From: Cinnamomum chago
Taxonomy: Eukaryota; Streptophyta; Magnoliopsida; Laurales; Lauraceae
Direction of reading: 5' to 3'
Assembly: GCA_038049695.1 (NCBI GenBank)
Contig: CP142456.1
Location: 21,858,501-21,922,500, forward strand
DNA length: 64,000 bases
How positions within the stretch are numbered: position 1 is the first letter of the stretch; each line of letters starts with the position of its first letter. The translations under genes were made by a program, and so were the position numbers. The notes under the pieces are model-generated. The model did no database searches, was not told the DNA's origin, and was given only the letters and a program-made list of their open reading frames with translations. This document shows, piece by piece, positions 46,684 through 58,459 of the stretch.

Positions 46684-47640
46684 TGGTTCAGATCTTGATT
46701 AATGGCCCACATAAGTCCAGAAATGTAGATTTAAGGGTCTACAGTTGTCACAAATATCTCAAGATCCATGACAAATCAATGGCTAAAACTTAACTCACAG
46801 GCCCTATTTGATCTTTTGAAGATAGCCAGCAGTCTAGAATCTTGATCATGCTTTTGGGTCCCACAATTAGTAAGGAGAAAAAAAACCCGGATAGGATGGA
46901 ATCGCGTGAGAACCCAACCAGGTTAAACACAAGTGCATCAATAGTAGATGTTTCTTCGTAAATTTATAGAGATCCGCAGGGAATCAAGGGCTAAATTCTA
47001 AACCCGTTGTCATTCTTGGAGTTCTGAAGAGGATCACTGTTCAGATCTTTATCCAAGGGTCCCATGAAGTCCAGAAATCTAGATCTAATAGTTCACATTT
47101 TTCACAAATATATCGAGATTCATGAAAAATCAGCAATTTGATTTTAACATCATAGTTGGGCTTCAAAAGACAACCAATGGTTCGACAGTTCGACTTGACA
47201 TTTAGAGCCTCACAATTGAAAAAAAAAATTTGGACAGGGTGGAATCACATGAAAACCAAGTCAGTTTAAACAGCATTGCATCAACACTCTACAAACCTTT
47301 ATGAATTTCTCCAAATCCATGAGAAGTCAAGAGCTAAGATTTGACCCTCCATAGTTGTTTTTGGTCTTCTAATGAGGATTAATGGTTTGGATCTTGATCT
47401 TAGGGCCCACAAAATGCTGGAACTTAGATCTAAGAGTTCACATTTTTCACAAATATCGAGATATCCATGAAGGATCAGCGGTTCAAATTTGGCATGGTGG
47501 TTGTATTTGAGCTTCTTAAGATATCTAACGGTTCAGTCTCATCTCGATGGTCCACAATTAAAAAAAAAGAAAATAGGGAAAAAACCAAACAGGGTGTCCA
47601 TCCGCATAAAACATTGTAACTCTACCATATCTGTTTGCTT
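46684..47640 (+). repeat. Degenerate tandem repeat of about 350 bp, three copies
   Basis: Related segments start near 46684, 47037 and 47383. Each begins GGTT(C/T)AGATCTT-type sequence and continues through GGGxCCCA...TCCAGAAATxTAGAT, TTCACAxATTT...GAGATxCATGA and a late CCCACAATTxA...A-rich stretch before GGAATC. Periods are 353 and 346 bp. The copies are well diverged, so the array is old. No coding content was found. Confidence 0.7.
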
Positions 47641-47793
47641 TAGGCACAAATGATTGTTTCATACAGGCTCCTTTTTTTTAATCAGTAACAAAAACATTTA
47701 TTAAACAAAGAGATTACAATGAGGGAGGAAGAAAAAGTACAAGAGTATTGTACCCTCACCCACCAAACACATATAAAAGACACCACTCAATAC

Positions 47794-48351
47794 TTACATA
47801 ATCATACCCTCCCCAGGAGAAGAGCTCTTGACCCCCTGCTTAGCTAAAGCACCAGTCATAGATTTAGCTGATTTAGCGAAAGCAATCGCATTGGAAGAGT
47901 CACTTTCGACAATGAGATCACCAAGGATGTTCCTTGAAAAGCACCGAAGAGCCTCTAAAATGGCTAACACCTCAACTTCATTGGAATCGCACACACCCAC
48001 GTGCTTTGAGATTATAAAAAGGACATCACCCTTACTATTACGAAGAATACCTCCAATTCCCGCCGGCCCTAGCTTTCCTCTTGCTGAACCATCGACATTA
48101 AACACTCCAGGGGGAAGAGAAGACCAAGCAATAGAATTCTTTACCTTAATGGGGCCACATCCCATACAAGCATCCCAATTATAAATAATATAATTTAAAC
48201 TATAATTGGAGAACTCTTTTCTAATCAAAGCCCACCTTAATATCCTCATGTTAATTGAATCAATCAAATCCACGAGGGAGGAGGACCCACCTTTGAAAAT
48301 TCTATCATTTCTTTCTCTCCAAATGGACCATAGAATAGCGAAAGGGATCAA
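47794..48351 (-). pseudogene. LINE ORF2 RNase H-like tail
   Basis: The frame holds FNVDGSARGKLGPAGIGGIL, the NEVEVLAILEAL helix and VESDSSNAIAF, the pattern of the RVT_3 RNase H-like domain that ends plant L1 LINEs. The frame is open for 185 codons. Confidence 0.85.
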
Positions 48352-48444
48352 CCTCCAAAGTGTATGACCACATCTAACAAAATGATCACCTATCCAAGAC
48401 TCTACAACCTCCTCAATCTTCCTCGAGAAACACCAAGCAACTCC

Positions 48445-48789
48445 TCATCTACTAATGAAATAACCCCAAACATTGGCCGCAAAGTCACAATGAAGTAAAA
48501 GATAATTAACTGTTTCCGCCTCCTTCTGACACATCACACAAACATCTGAGATGGAAGTCGATAAGAGCCCTATTCTTCTCAAATTGTCTGCAGTAGAGAT
48601 CTTCACCGCAACTGCCAACCAACAAAAAGCCTCCACCCGGGGAGGAGCTTGTCCCATCCGAAGAAGGGAAAAAGGAGCGGTAGTAGGTTGGATCTCCAGC
48701 GAGGCTAAGTAAAAAGCTTCTGGTGAAAAATCCTCGGATATGGAAGGCTTCCAAATCTGAGAACCCTCAGAGTTCCCGTACAAAAACAC
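48445..48789 (-). pseudogene. LINE ORF2 zinc-binding (zf-RVT) region
   Basis: APPRVEAFCWLAVAVKISTA, then CVMCQKEAETVNYLLLHCDF, shows the Cys-Cys-His-Cys zf-RVT pattern that follows reverse transcriptase in plant LINEs. An in-frame stop separates it from the RNase H part. Confidence 0.85.
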
Positions 48790-48910
48790 ATTAGAAAAAA
48801 AACCTCAACAACTCCTCATACTAAACCTCCTCAGACAAACGAAGGCACCTTCTAAAGGACACATCCCATACCATAAAAGCATCTAGCATCTTATAGCAAT
48901 CACTTATAAT

Positions 48911-50110
48911 TAGGGATGAAAGTGGGCCGGGCCGAGCCGGGCTTTGACAGGCCCTAGGCTCGGCCCTAGTATTTTTCAGTAGGCCCTAGCTCGGCCCGAG
49001 CTCGAGAGGGCCTCAAAAACCCAGGCTCGGGCTCGGCTCTTATTAAGTTATGAGGCCCTAGGGCCGGCCCTTTAAGCCCGGCTAATGATATAGCACTAGC
49101 TGAAAGAAAATATTTTCAGGAAAAAAAATCCTATAGGAATTCAAAGAAATCTACATATGCAAATCAGAAACAAAAAAATGGTCAAATGCATGCATTCATC
49201 CCATATTCTCATTCCCATAATTTGGATTGCAACAATAAAATTAACTAAAATAAAAAAGACTCCATAAAAGCAAAGGGAACCCAATTCCAACACTCCATAA
49301 TAGTTCAATGTTAATATAGATGAGCATTATCAAACTCCAACAATAATACAAATCAAATTAAACTCCAATAGCATCATAGAATAAAATAAAGTCTCCAGCA
49401 TCACCAGCATCACCTATAACAACAACAATAGAGCCTTGTTAATAAATAATAATAATAACAAAGGAAAGGTTGTTTCAGAGTTATAAGACTTTAAAAAATG
49501 TCTTCCAAACCATTAATATACATGCATCCTCAAGGTTGTTTAGGGATTATTTATATTGAATTAAAAATAGGGTTAAAGTTTAGTGCTTAGCTTTAGGGTT
49601 TATGGATTATTTAGTGCTTAGGGTTTAGTGTTTAGGGTTTAGGGATTATTTATATTGGATTAAAACAAAGGTTTAGGATTTATGGATTATTTAGTATCAT
49701 AGATTCATATATGTATTATATACTGTATAGTGTACACATATATATAATATATGGATTAATATATGTATGCCATATGGCTTACTGCTTAGGTTTAAGATTT
49801 ATAGATTATTTAGTGTTTAGGGTTTAGAAATTATTTATATTGATTAAAACTAAGGTTTAGGATTTATGGATTATGTTATATCATATATATATATATTATA
49901 TATTGTATAGTGTACATATATATATAATATATGTAGGCCCTAGGGCTTACGAGCCGGGCTTCATCAAGCCCGAGCTCAGCCCGTTTAAGCAAACGGGCCT
50001 CCTACTAGGCCCTAGCTCGGCTCTTTTGTCTTTTGACCCGAGCTCGGGCAGAGCCTATAACGGGCCGTCCGCGGGCGGCCCTAGGACGGCCCGGCCCACT
50101 TTCACCCTTA
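48911..50110. mobile_element. Non-autonomous hAT element, 1,200 bp
   Basis: The left end TAGGGATGAAAGTGGGCCGGGCC and right end GGCCCGGCCCACTTTCACCCTTA are 23-bp near-perfect inverted repeats. A perfect 8-bp target duplication, CTTATAAT (48903-48910 and 50111-50118), marks it as hAT. The ends are GC-rich with repeated CTCGG and GGCCCTAG motifs. The middle is AT-rich and holds about three copies of a TTTAGGGATTATTTATATTG and GGTTTAGGATTTATGGATTA block. There is no transposase. Confidence 0.92.
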
Positions 50111-50512
50111 CTTATAATAGACTCCTTGATAGACACCACCCTAAAGATTTTAGGAAATAACTCACATAGAGGACCCACCCCCACCCAATCATCTAACCAA
50201 AATCTGACATTTCTCCCATCTCTCACCACAAAACCCATCCCTTTGGATAAGACTTCTCCCCTATTAGTTGATACATGCCCAACTGATGCAATAGCACCCC
50301 ACAAACTCGACCTACGGTGCCTTGGACCTGGATTAGGCCACTATCCCCACTTGTCCTCACACTAGGCAGATATGACCCTTCTCGACAAAGCCTCCCTTTC
50401 ATCTCCAAACCTCCACTACCACTTACCCAAAAGAGCCTCATTCATATTCTCCAAACTATCGGACGCGGCACCCTTAACCAGGAGACGTAGCGTGTCAACC
50501 ACGGGCTTCAAA

Positions 50513-50757
50513 TGGTGAGTCTCCGTTATCCCGCATTGGAAATATCCAAGTCCTGACCCTAAGCTTATAAGTCAAATCTTGTATTAACTTAGCATGAGGC
50601 CTTTTAAAATCGTGCAGCTCCGAAAACCATAAGAACTACGAAGTTAAGCGTGCTCGAGCGGGAGCAGTACTCGGATAGGTGACCTCCTGGGAAGTCCTCG
50701 CGCTTGTACGTGAGCCAAAGCGGACAATTTCATGCTGAGTTGGGCGAGGCTGTGACA
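50513..50757 (+). mobile_element. Cassandra-type solo LTR with a 5S rRNA-like segment
   Basis: A 245-bp unit runs from TGGTGAGTCTCCGTTATCCC to GAGGCTGTGACA, with a 4-bp flanking repeat CAAA on both sides. Its middle (about 50611-50710) is clearly 5S rRNA-like (AAGTTAAGCGTGCTCGAGCG and GGTGACCTCCTGGGAAGTCC). Cassandra miniature retroelements are known to carry 5S sequence in their LTRs. Only one LTR remains, so internal recombination is inferred. It sits in the LINE. It is not a 5S gene. Confidence 0.85.
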
Positions 50758-50841
50758 CAAACTACCAAGACCCAAACCACCTCTCCTTTTAGGTTTAATG
50801 ACCTCACACCATTTCAATAAGTGTAGCTTCCTTGTATCGCC

Positions 50842-51640
50842 CTAACCTTCCCATAAAAAATTCATGTGAATACGGTCCAGCCTTTTCACCACAGCCTTAG
50901 GCATCTTGGAGAGAGACATATAATAAATCAAAAAATTTGACAAACAAGATCTTATAAGGTTAATCCTCCTAGCCAGTGATAGGCATTGTCTCTTCCAAGA
51001 AGATGATTTCTTTTCAAAATTGTCAATGATGGGATCCCACAACAACTTAGATCTCAGCTTTGCCCCTATAGGCAGGCCAAGATACAAAATGGAAGCCTTC
51101 CTGATTTACAACGAATCATGGCTGCCAAAGATTGAGTGGTCTCATCAGTGCATCCAACCCCCATCAAAAGACTCCCGGATATGTTAACTTTTAGCCCTGA
51201 AAGCGTCGCAGAATTCTTTTAAGAGCCATAATCCCATCCCTCTTTGTCAAACTGAATAAAATGATATCATCTACAAACTGCAAGTGCAAAATTGTCTCCC
51301 CATTTTGATTGACCTTAAAGCCCTCAATCACTCCCACCTCTCAAGCTCTCACAAGAAGCAAATTCAAGGCCTCCACCACTATCGTAAACAAAAAAGGGGA
51401 GAGAGGATCTCCTTGCCTTAAACCTCTGGAAGCCTTAAATAACTTAGAAGGAGACCCATTCGCCAGAATAGAGAATGATGTAAAAGCAATACACTATTTC
51501 ATCTACCTGCGCCAAATATTCTCAATCCCAAATATGTAAAGCATGTAATCAATGAAGTCTTAATCCACATGGCCATAAGCTTTTTCCAAGTCAGTTTTGA
51601 AGATAACTATCTCAGCTTTAGACTTCTTCCTAGCGTCGAT
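50842..51640 (-). pseudogene. LINE ORF2 reverse transcriptase, C-terminal half
   Basis: The minus strand reads LEKAYGHVD near 51590, then SRGLRQGDPLSPFLF near 51400, LHLQFVDDIILF (the FADD box, here FVDD) near 51247-51297, and YLGLPIGAKLRSKLLWDPII at 50842-51087. Stops and frame changes interrupt it. The N-terminal half continues beyond the hAT insertion at 58460. Confidence 0.85.
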
Positions 51641-52285
51641 GAGTTCATTAGCTAGGGGTGTAAAAAAAAACTAGAAAACCGTCTAACCGAATCGATTCGA
51701 ACCGAACCGCGGTTAATAACGGAATCTCACGGTTCGGTTACGGTTACGGTTAATGAATTTCAAAAACCGCACGGTTCGGTTCGGTTACGGTTTTCCGTAA
51801 TAATTCACGGTAATTAACCGAACCAAACCGTATAATACGGTTCGGTTAACCGTATGCGGTTAACCGTACTGTTTACAAATAAAAGAAAAAAAACAGGGGG
51901 CTGAATGAAATTTCTTATCATATAAGCAACAAACCCCAAAGACCAAATGTCCAAACCCTAGCCACTGCCAGCCCCTTTCGGTCTCTCATCTCCCATTTCT
52001 CTGGTTTCCCATCGAATCTCTCCACCCTCTCCATCTCCTCTTCCGTTCGTCGCGCAACCCATCTCCTCTTCGCATCTCACGCACCAGACAGACCTCCATC
52101 TTCATCTTTCTGCCGGACACGCACGCAGCAACCCCCCGGACACCCGCAGCGCCTTCACATTCCTCCTCTTCCTCACGCAAAGCCTCCCCTGTCACAGGTA
52201 CAATCCCATTGATTTTTTATGCATTCGTTGTAGTGAAAAAACTCGTCATTTGCTTTCACACTCTTCTGAGCCTTCTGAATCTTCC

Positions 52286-52402
52286 ATGGCGTCTCAAAAC
52301 CCTAACGACGATCAGATGATCTCTTGTTCCCCAACTGCCGCCTTCCATGGCGATTCCGTCTTCGCAAACGTAGTTCAAGCTCCAGAAGATCCGATCCTCG
52401 GG
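52286..52402 (+). pseudogene. Captured first exon of a plant aspartate aminotransferase
   Basis: The frame begins MASQNPNDDQMISC and reaches GDSVFANVVQAPEDPILG, then a GT at 52403. This matches the start of plant aspartate aminotransferases (SVFxxVVQAPEDPILGVTVAYN), with an N-terminal extension like that of Arabidopsis ASP3. The exon end falls at the same place before VTVAYN. No second AAT exon was found, so this is a gene fragment carried by the hAT element. It lies on the same strand as the transposase. Confidence 0.8.
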
Positions 52403-53251
52403 GTCTCTTCTTCAACATCTTTCATTGATTTCTTGTTTTTGTGTGTTTGATTGTTATTGAGTAGATCCATCACTGTTTTCCTGATCGGTGCTTGTTTCAA
52501 TAGAAATGTTTGATGTATTGATTTCAAGGTGAATGCATAAATTGGAGATTCTTATTTGATTTAGGAAGAATGTTTTCTGGTAAACAAAGCTGGTCATTTG
52601 CTATGGCTTTCCTAAGGTGGGTGATTCCGGATTTAATTTCAAACTGTATCTGGATCTTGTTTGGAGTCTTGAGACATGGTATAGTAATTTGTGAGTAAGG
52701 TTCCTTGATTTACTCATTTAGGGTTTTTAAGGAGTTGGGTGAGGATTGTTAGGAGGCTTGGAACCATGTGAAAGTTCCTGCATTTTTAATTATTGGCAGG
52801 GGCCAGGGTGCCTCCAGCTTTGTAATGAATCAGTTCATAGAGAACACAGGTAGCATTCTATTCTTGGTTGAAGAAACCGGTTGGATTAATTCTGTTTTTT
52901 CATTGTTTAGATACAATCCTACTCATAAGGTCCACAAGCCCTGTCTTGTTTTGGATTGCATTTGTTTTGGATATATAACATCTCTTAGGCCCATGGGCTA
53001 AGGTGGTGGTTCTTAAGGGGCCACTTCTTTCCCTCATGATGTGCAAATTTTCTTTGTTATTATTATTATTACTTCTTCTCTTTTTTTAAAAAACAATTTA
53101 AACATGGTTTTGATTTTTTTTAGTGTAGTTTGTGGGGGCTACAACCATTACAGAACTGTCAAACAAGGGGTGGAACCAAGTAGGGGCTAAAGGGTGCAAT
53201 GGGCCCCTAATTTTGGAAGAATGCCTATTAAAAAGTTCAAAGTGTTTTACC

Positions 53252-53255
<4 letters not shown>

Positions 53256-53310
<55 letters not shown>
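53256..53310 (+). repeat. Compound microsatellite (CT)n(CA)n
   Basis: A CT run (about 53256-53287) passes into a CA run (about 53287-53310), inside the hAT before the transposase. Confidence 0.97.
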
Positions 53311-53531
53311 AAAAATCTCCATATTCTCTTTAGTCGTAAGCCTCTGAAGTGCTGTAAATCTTGTTGACAATTGAAATTCTATCAGGTCAAAATCATACTC
53401 ACTCTGTACATTGGCAATTTGGCACCATTCAAAATTCCACTTTAATCAAATCTGACCCACTATTAGATTAATCACATTAATCATTTTTTTTATTGTATTA
53501 TTTTTTTGTTCAATTTCATTGTTAGATTTTG

Positions 53532-55650
53532 ATGTCTAGTATGGCCGAGAGTCCACTTCATCAACCTGATGCTCCTCAGTCTGATACTCCTCAGTCTGAT
53601 GCTCCTCAGCCTGTTTCTCCAAAAGAAAAAATAACAAAGAATCAGATATTTGGCAGCATTTTCCTAGACCTGAAAATTATGACCCTGAGATTCAGTATAC
53701 ACTCCATTGTAGCTATTGTGATGCTCAGGTTAAGTGGTTGAGTGCTAATGGAACTAGTGCAATGAGGAATCATTTGAGAATCTGTCTTAAGTTGCCAGAA
53801 AATATAAATGCAAATAGTCAAAGACAAAAGAAAATTACTTCAGTAATGAGATCTGGTAGTGGAGCTGAAAATGTGAATCCTATTGCACTTTGGAAATTTA
53901 GTCAGGATGTTTGTAGAGAGGAACTTGCAAGAATGATCATCTCAGATGAATTGCCTTTCAAATTTGTAGAGAATGAGGGGTTTAGGCGCTTTTGTAGCAT
54001 GATGCAACCCCAATTCAAACTTATTTCACGTGTTACGATTGCTAATGATTGTATGGCTTTGTATGTGGCGGAGAGAAAAAAATTGAAGAGTATGTTTTCG
54101 AAAAGTAAACAAAGGATATGTCTTACTACTGATGCATGGACATCAAATCAGAACCTTTCTTATATGTGCCTTACGTCTCATTTTATAGATAAAGACTGGA
54201 ACTTGCAAAAAAAAATATTGAACTTTTGTGTGATTTCTAGTCACAAAGGTGAGGCAATAGGTTGAAGGATTGAGGAATGTTTAGTTGATTGGGGAATTCA
54301 GAAACTTTGCACATTAACTGTTGACAACGCTACATCAAATGACACTGCTATTACTTATTTGAAGAGAAAGTTCTTTAAGAGAAATGACAGTTTCATTTTA
54401 AGCGGTCGATATTTTCAAATGAGATGTTGTGCACATGTGTTGAATTTGATTGTGAAAGATGGATTGAATGAGTTGGATGGTGCCATAAATCGAATTAGGG
54501 CTGCTGTGAAATATGCTAGGAGCTCACCACAAAGGGCACAGATGTTTAAGTCTTGTGTGGAGAAGGAGGGAATAGATTGTAATAGGTGTTGTGTTTGGAT
54601 GTTACAACTAGGCGGAATTCTACATTTCTGATGTTGGAAACTGCAGCTAAATTTGAAAAGGCATTTAATCGAATGATTGATGATGATGATAAATTTAAGA
54701 AGGAACTTGAGGATGTAGGTGGACCTCCTACCTTCGAGGATTGGGAAGACTGTAGGCTCTTGACCACTATTTTGCAGAAATTCTATGATGCTACAACTAA
54801 GTTGTCTGGCACTTCATATGTGACTTCTCATTTGTATTTTCCTGTAGTTGTTTCCATTGAGAACAAATTGAGTGCCTTGATGTCTGGTTTTGATCCTTGT
54901 TTGAAAACTATGGCTGTCAAAATGAAATTGAAATTTCAGAAGTATTGGGAACCAATTGAGAAAATGAATATGATGTTGTTGATTGCTATTGTGTTGGATC
55001 CACGTTACAAGTTGGCATATGTGACATGGTGTTATGGATTTTATTTCAAACTTGAATCTTCCAAGGTGGTTGAGCTTACTGAAAAGATAATGGATACACT
55101 TAATACTTTGTATATGGAGTACCAACAACTTGAGTGCTCTAATGCTTCATCTTCGAGTCAAAATTTTGAATTGGGGGTTGACCAACCCATTTTTAATGAA
55201 AATGATGAGTTGGAGGAATATGAAAAGCATATGGCAGAAGTAGAAACTGATGTGGACAAAAATGAAGTTAAACAATACTTGGATTTTCCTCGTGAAAAAG
55301 CTCAAGCCACTTCTAATTTTGATATTTTGGGTTGGTGGAAAGTAAATTCTTCAAGGTATCCAGTTCTTTCTCAAGTTGCACGAGATATTCTAGCTATTCC
55401 TGTTTCTACTGTTGCTTCGGAATATGCCTTTAGTACGGGAGGACGTGTGTTAGATCCATATCGTAGTTCTCTATCTCCCAAAACAGTAGAAGGCCTGATT
55501 TGTGCCCAAGATTGGTTTCGAGGTTCAAATGTAGCAGCTGATTTGGAAGATGTCATGGGGGAATTTCAAGCCTTCGAGGAGTTAGGTAAAACATTCCTTA
55601 ATTCTCTTGAGATTTCATGTAATTTTAAATTTGTTGTGAATTTAAATTAG
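53532..55650 (+). pseudogene. hAT (Ac-like) transposase, decayed
   Basis: The ATG at 53532 opens MSSMAESPLHQPDAPQSDTP, a proline- and glutamine-rich start. A BED zinc finger follows at about 53708-53785 (HCSYCDAQVKW to HLRIC), in a different frame from the start. The catalytic region has CLTTDAWTSNQNLSYMCLTS, TVDNATSND and RCCAHVLNLIVKDGL. The C-terminal hAT dimerisation domain is ILGWWKVNSSRYPVLSQVAR with PVSTVASEYAFSTGGRVLD. I see a frame change near 53620-53680, a TGA at 54263-54265 and a frame change near 54575-54590. From 54586 the frame is open to 55650. Full transposases of this group are about 650-700 residues, so length is nearly complete. These few breaks suggest a fairly recent loss of function. 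Confidence 0.88.
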
Positions 55651-56307
55651 ATCAAATGATTAATAATGTTTTTTTTTTTGTCAGAATTTGATTTTGATGG
55701 GGTTTGAATTGAGGCTCTGTTGAATCGAAGGCAGACGCATGTGCTTCCAAGATTCCAGATATTTGGGGCATCAACAATGATAAACATTCTATATTTGTTA
55801 TGTACTTATAAGTATTCACTTTCAGTTGGTTTGGTCTGTTTGGATATCAATTAACATTATGAACACCCTTGATGGTGATGAATTTACTGGTTTATTTGGT
55901 TTATTTAGAAGTATTTGGGTGTATTTCAGCCTTGATGGTGATGAATTTACTTTGGGTCTGATATTGATCTACTTGAGATAGTTGTTCAATGGTATGCCTT
56001 TCATATGCAAGCTGCACAATTTCTTATGTTTAGAGGACTTGGAGAAGTTATCCACAAAAGCAAATTTGAAAAAAATTACTGCCCAACTACTTGTCAAGTC
56101 ACCTTCTCATTCCTGAATTTCTTTACATGATATTATATGTTGAACCATGACTATCACTTTTGATTGATCATGCTTATCATATATTTCTTCTATTTATTGG
56201 CCTGTTTGCAATCAAAGAATTAAGTTGGCCTTTATGTGTTGAGGTATTATGTAGCCTTATTTCTGGAGGCAACATTCTTAAAGCTAACTACTATTGGCTG
56301 TTGCAAG

Positions 56308-57086
56308 GGATCAAAAGGAATCACAGATCTGAATCCTATAATTCAGGTAAGCATTTGATACTTATTTTATGGTTTGTTTGATATTGGCTACTGGTGTAAT
56401 GAACAATTATTGTTTGCCAGGATATATGTGGTGAATCTCTAGTTGAGAACAAAGATGAATTCCTCAAAACTTTTTCAACAGAAACTCAGTTTTTCAGGTA
56501 TCTACTAATGATTACACTGAAACATTTTCGCTGAAGGTGAAGGGCGACGGTATGTGCTTATAAATGTGGAGGTGAGGCACATTTGTTCAAGATCTGGGAA
56601 GTTCCATCTGAAAGGGCACACCGTGACTGTGTCCTGGCTTGAGTTTGAGTTTTGATCATCAGGTGGGCCACAATTTATAAAAAATGGATAGTTGAGGAGA
56701 GATATCGAATTATCCAAATTCTATTGTACTTCTGTCCCACCTGATGAGAAAACTCCCTTAGTCTTTGAGCCAATAATCTGTGTGTTTTGGTGAAGGGACT
56801 GGATATTGTGGATGTGTGGTTGGCCCATGTCTTGCTAAATAAGTTGGCAATTTGGTCATGTATTGGGGAACTTCAACTCTACCCTTTTTTTAATGTGTAA
56901 TTCAAATTTCAGCCTTTCATTTGTATGTAATTCATATGGCTATCTTTACAGCTTTGTAAATTTTCGTATTGATTTACTGCTCTCAGAAACATCATCTCAA
57001 ATGGAGAAGTCATAGGCTCTGAAGCTTCCAAGGGGCATGATGATGCATCTTATAGCCATTTGGAACCAGAGGCTTCCATCACGGAG
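56308..57086 (+). other. Three exon-like segments, possibly captured from an unknown host gene
   Basis: Three open segments are bounded by AG and GT. They are 56308-56346 (GSKGITDLNPIIQ, donor CAG|GTAAGC), 56421-56497 (DICGESLVENKDEFLKTFST, donor CAG|GTATCT) and 56987-57086 (NIISNGEVIGSEASKGHDDA, donor GAG|GTGCTC). The phases fit: 39 bp in phase 0, then 77 bp leaving two bases, which the third segment completes. I do not recognise the protein. The segments lie in the hAT element after the transposase on the same strand. They may be a captured gene fragment or a second transposon gene. Confidence 0.5.
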
Positions 57087-58459
57087 GTGCTCTCTTAATT
57101 TTACTTTTATTCTCATTTGCATTTTGTAATTTCATGATGCTATCTGGCTTCTATGTCTGGATTTTTCAGTTAAATAAGCATTTACAAAAGTAATGTTCCA
57201 GACTTGACCAGTATCTTTGTGGTTATGATATTTCATCCTGCAGCTGATTGATATGGTGCTCTTTGTACAAGTTCCCTAGCAACCATCCATATTGGTGTTA
57301 AATAGTAAAAAATCAAAATGACCTCAGATAGATCAGATGAGGGACGGCTTAAATTAAACAGCATAATAATTTTTTATCAATTGTGGCCTTAAAAAAATTA
57401 AAAAAAAAAACCCTCATGCACATGTATATATTTTTATCACTTATGACAACAGCCTGTAGTGCAGTTCAAAGGTGCTCACTGTCACAACCATGATTTTGTT
57501 TGTTTGAGCCATGTTGCCTATTAAAAACATATATGTTCTCAATTGCAATACAAAGTTTTAAGTTTCAACTAAACCAATCCAAGAAGAATTAGACACCGGA
57601 ACATGTCTGATGCTTTCATTGCTCATTTCAAAGAATCTGTAGGAAATTGGTATCTTGTTATCTATGATATGACTATAATTTAATCTATTTGATCTTTTAT
57701 ACTGAATTACTGATAAGTGCCTTTTTCATTCAACATTTCAACTGCCTTGAATGATGCTTTTCTCTCCTCAGCACCAGGTTGTTCGCATGAATCTCAGCAA
57801 CGTACCTGACATTGCATATATATGTATATATAAAGCAAAACTCAGCGCGGCTTCATTGAGTTCAGGTTGCATTATATGAAATGCTAAAGATATACCAGTT
57901 CATTGGCAACATATACTATAGGTTTTGGTTTTGCACAGTGACGTAATGGTACCATAATGTTACATTGATTTTTTGTATATAGTATTTAAGGGATATGGAT
58001 GTAATTTTCATACTAAACGGAATGAGTGTAATTGTTCATTTGATATGGAAAAGAAGAAAAGCAACTCTTGTATTCCCACTTATGGTTCTCTCTTCTTGTC
58101 CGTCTTATTAACATCTTGTCTTCATGAACATTGTTTTTCTTCCATGTTGTTGTAATTCTTTTGGTATCAGATTAGGGATTGCCAAGGTGGTCGTGGTCAT
58201 GGTCATTGTAATTGACTATGCTTATCAATTCAAATATATTTGTTGTTACTTTTTGCTGCTTGGCAGTGAATAAATTAATACTTTTTTTCCACGGTTATTA
58301 ACCGTAACCGAACCATCTAAAACGGTTAACCACAATTCGGTTTTCCATGGTTTTTGTGGATACGATTACGGTTACAGTTTTGAAAAATAGAAAACCGCGG
58401 TTACGGTTCGGTTAACGGTTTTCCCAACATGACCGGTTAACCGAACCGTTACACCCCTA

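Larger units (their letters stand above)
51653..58459 (+). mobile_element. hAT transposon, 6.8 kb, with captured host exons
   Basis: The ends TAGGGGTGTAA and TTACACCCCTA are perfect 11-bp inverted repeats. CATTAGC flanks both sides (51646-51652 and 58460-58466), giving 7 bp of the 8-bp hAT target duplication. Many CGGTT/AACCG motifs crowd both ends (51670-51870 and 58290-58450), as expected for transposase binding sites. Inside are a decayed Ac-like transposase (53532-55650), an aspartate aminotransferase first exon (52286-52402) and three phase-compatible exons of unknown origin (56308-57086). It interrupts the LINE between the GVLIAN and ELIDARKK parts of its reverse transcriptase. Confidence 0.93.

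Noticed and set aside
49540-49880. Interstitial telomere array
   Set aside because: TTTAGGG-like motifs occur, but as part of longer AT-rich repeats in a hAT element and not as perfect tandem heptamers.
50611-50710. 5S rRNA gene
   Set aside because: The match is imperfect and embedded in a Cassandra-type LTR with LTR ends on both sides, without 5S spacer or array.
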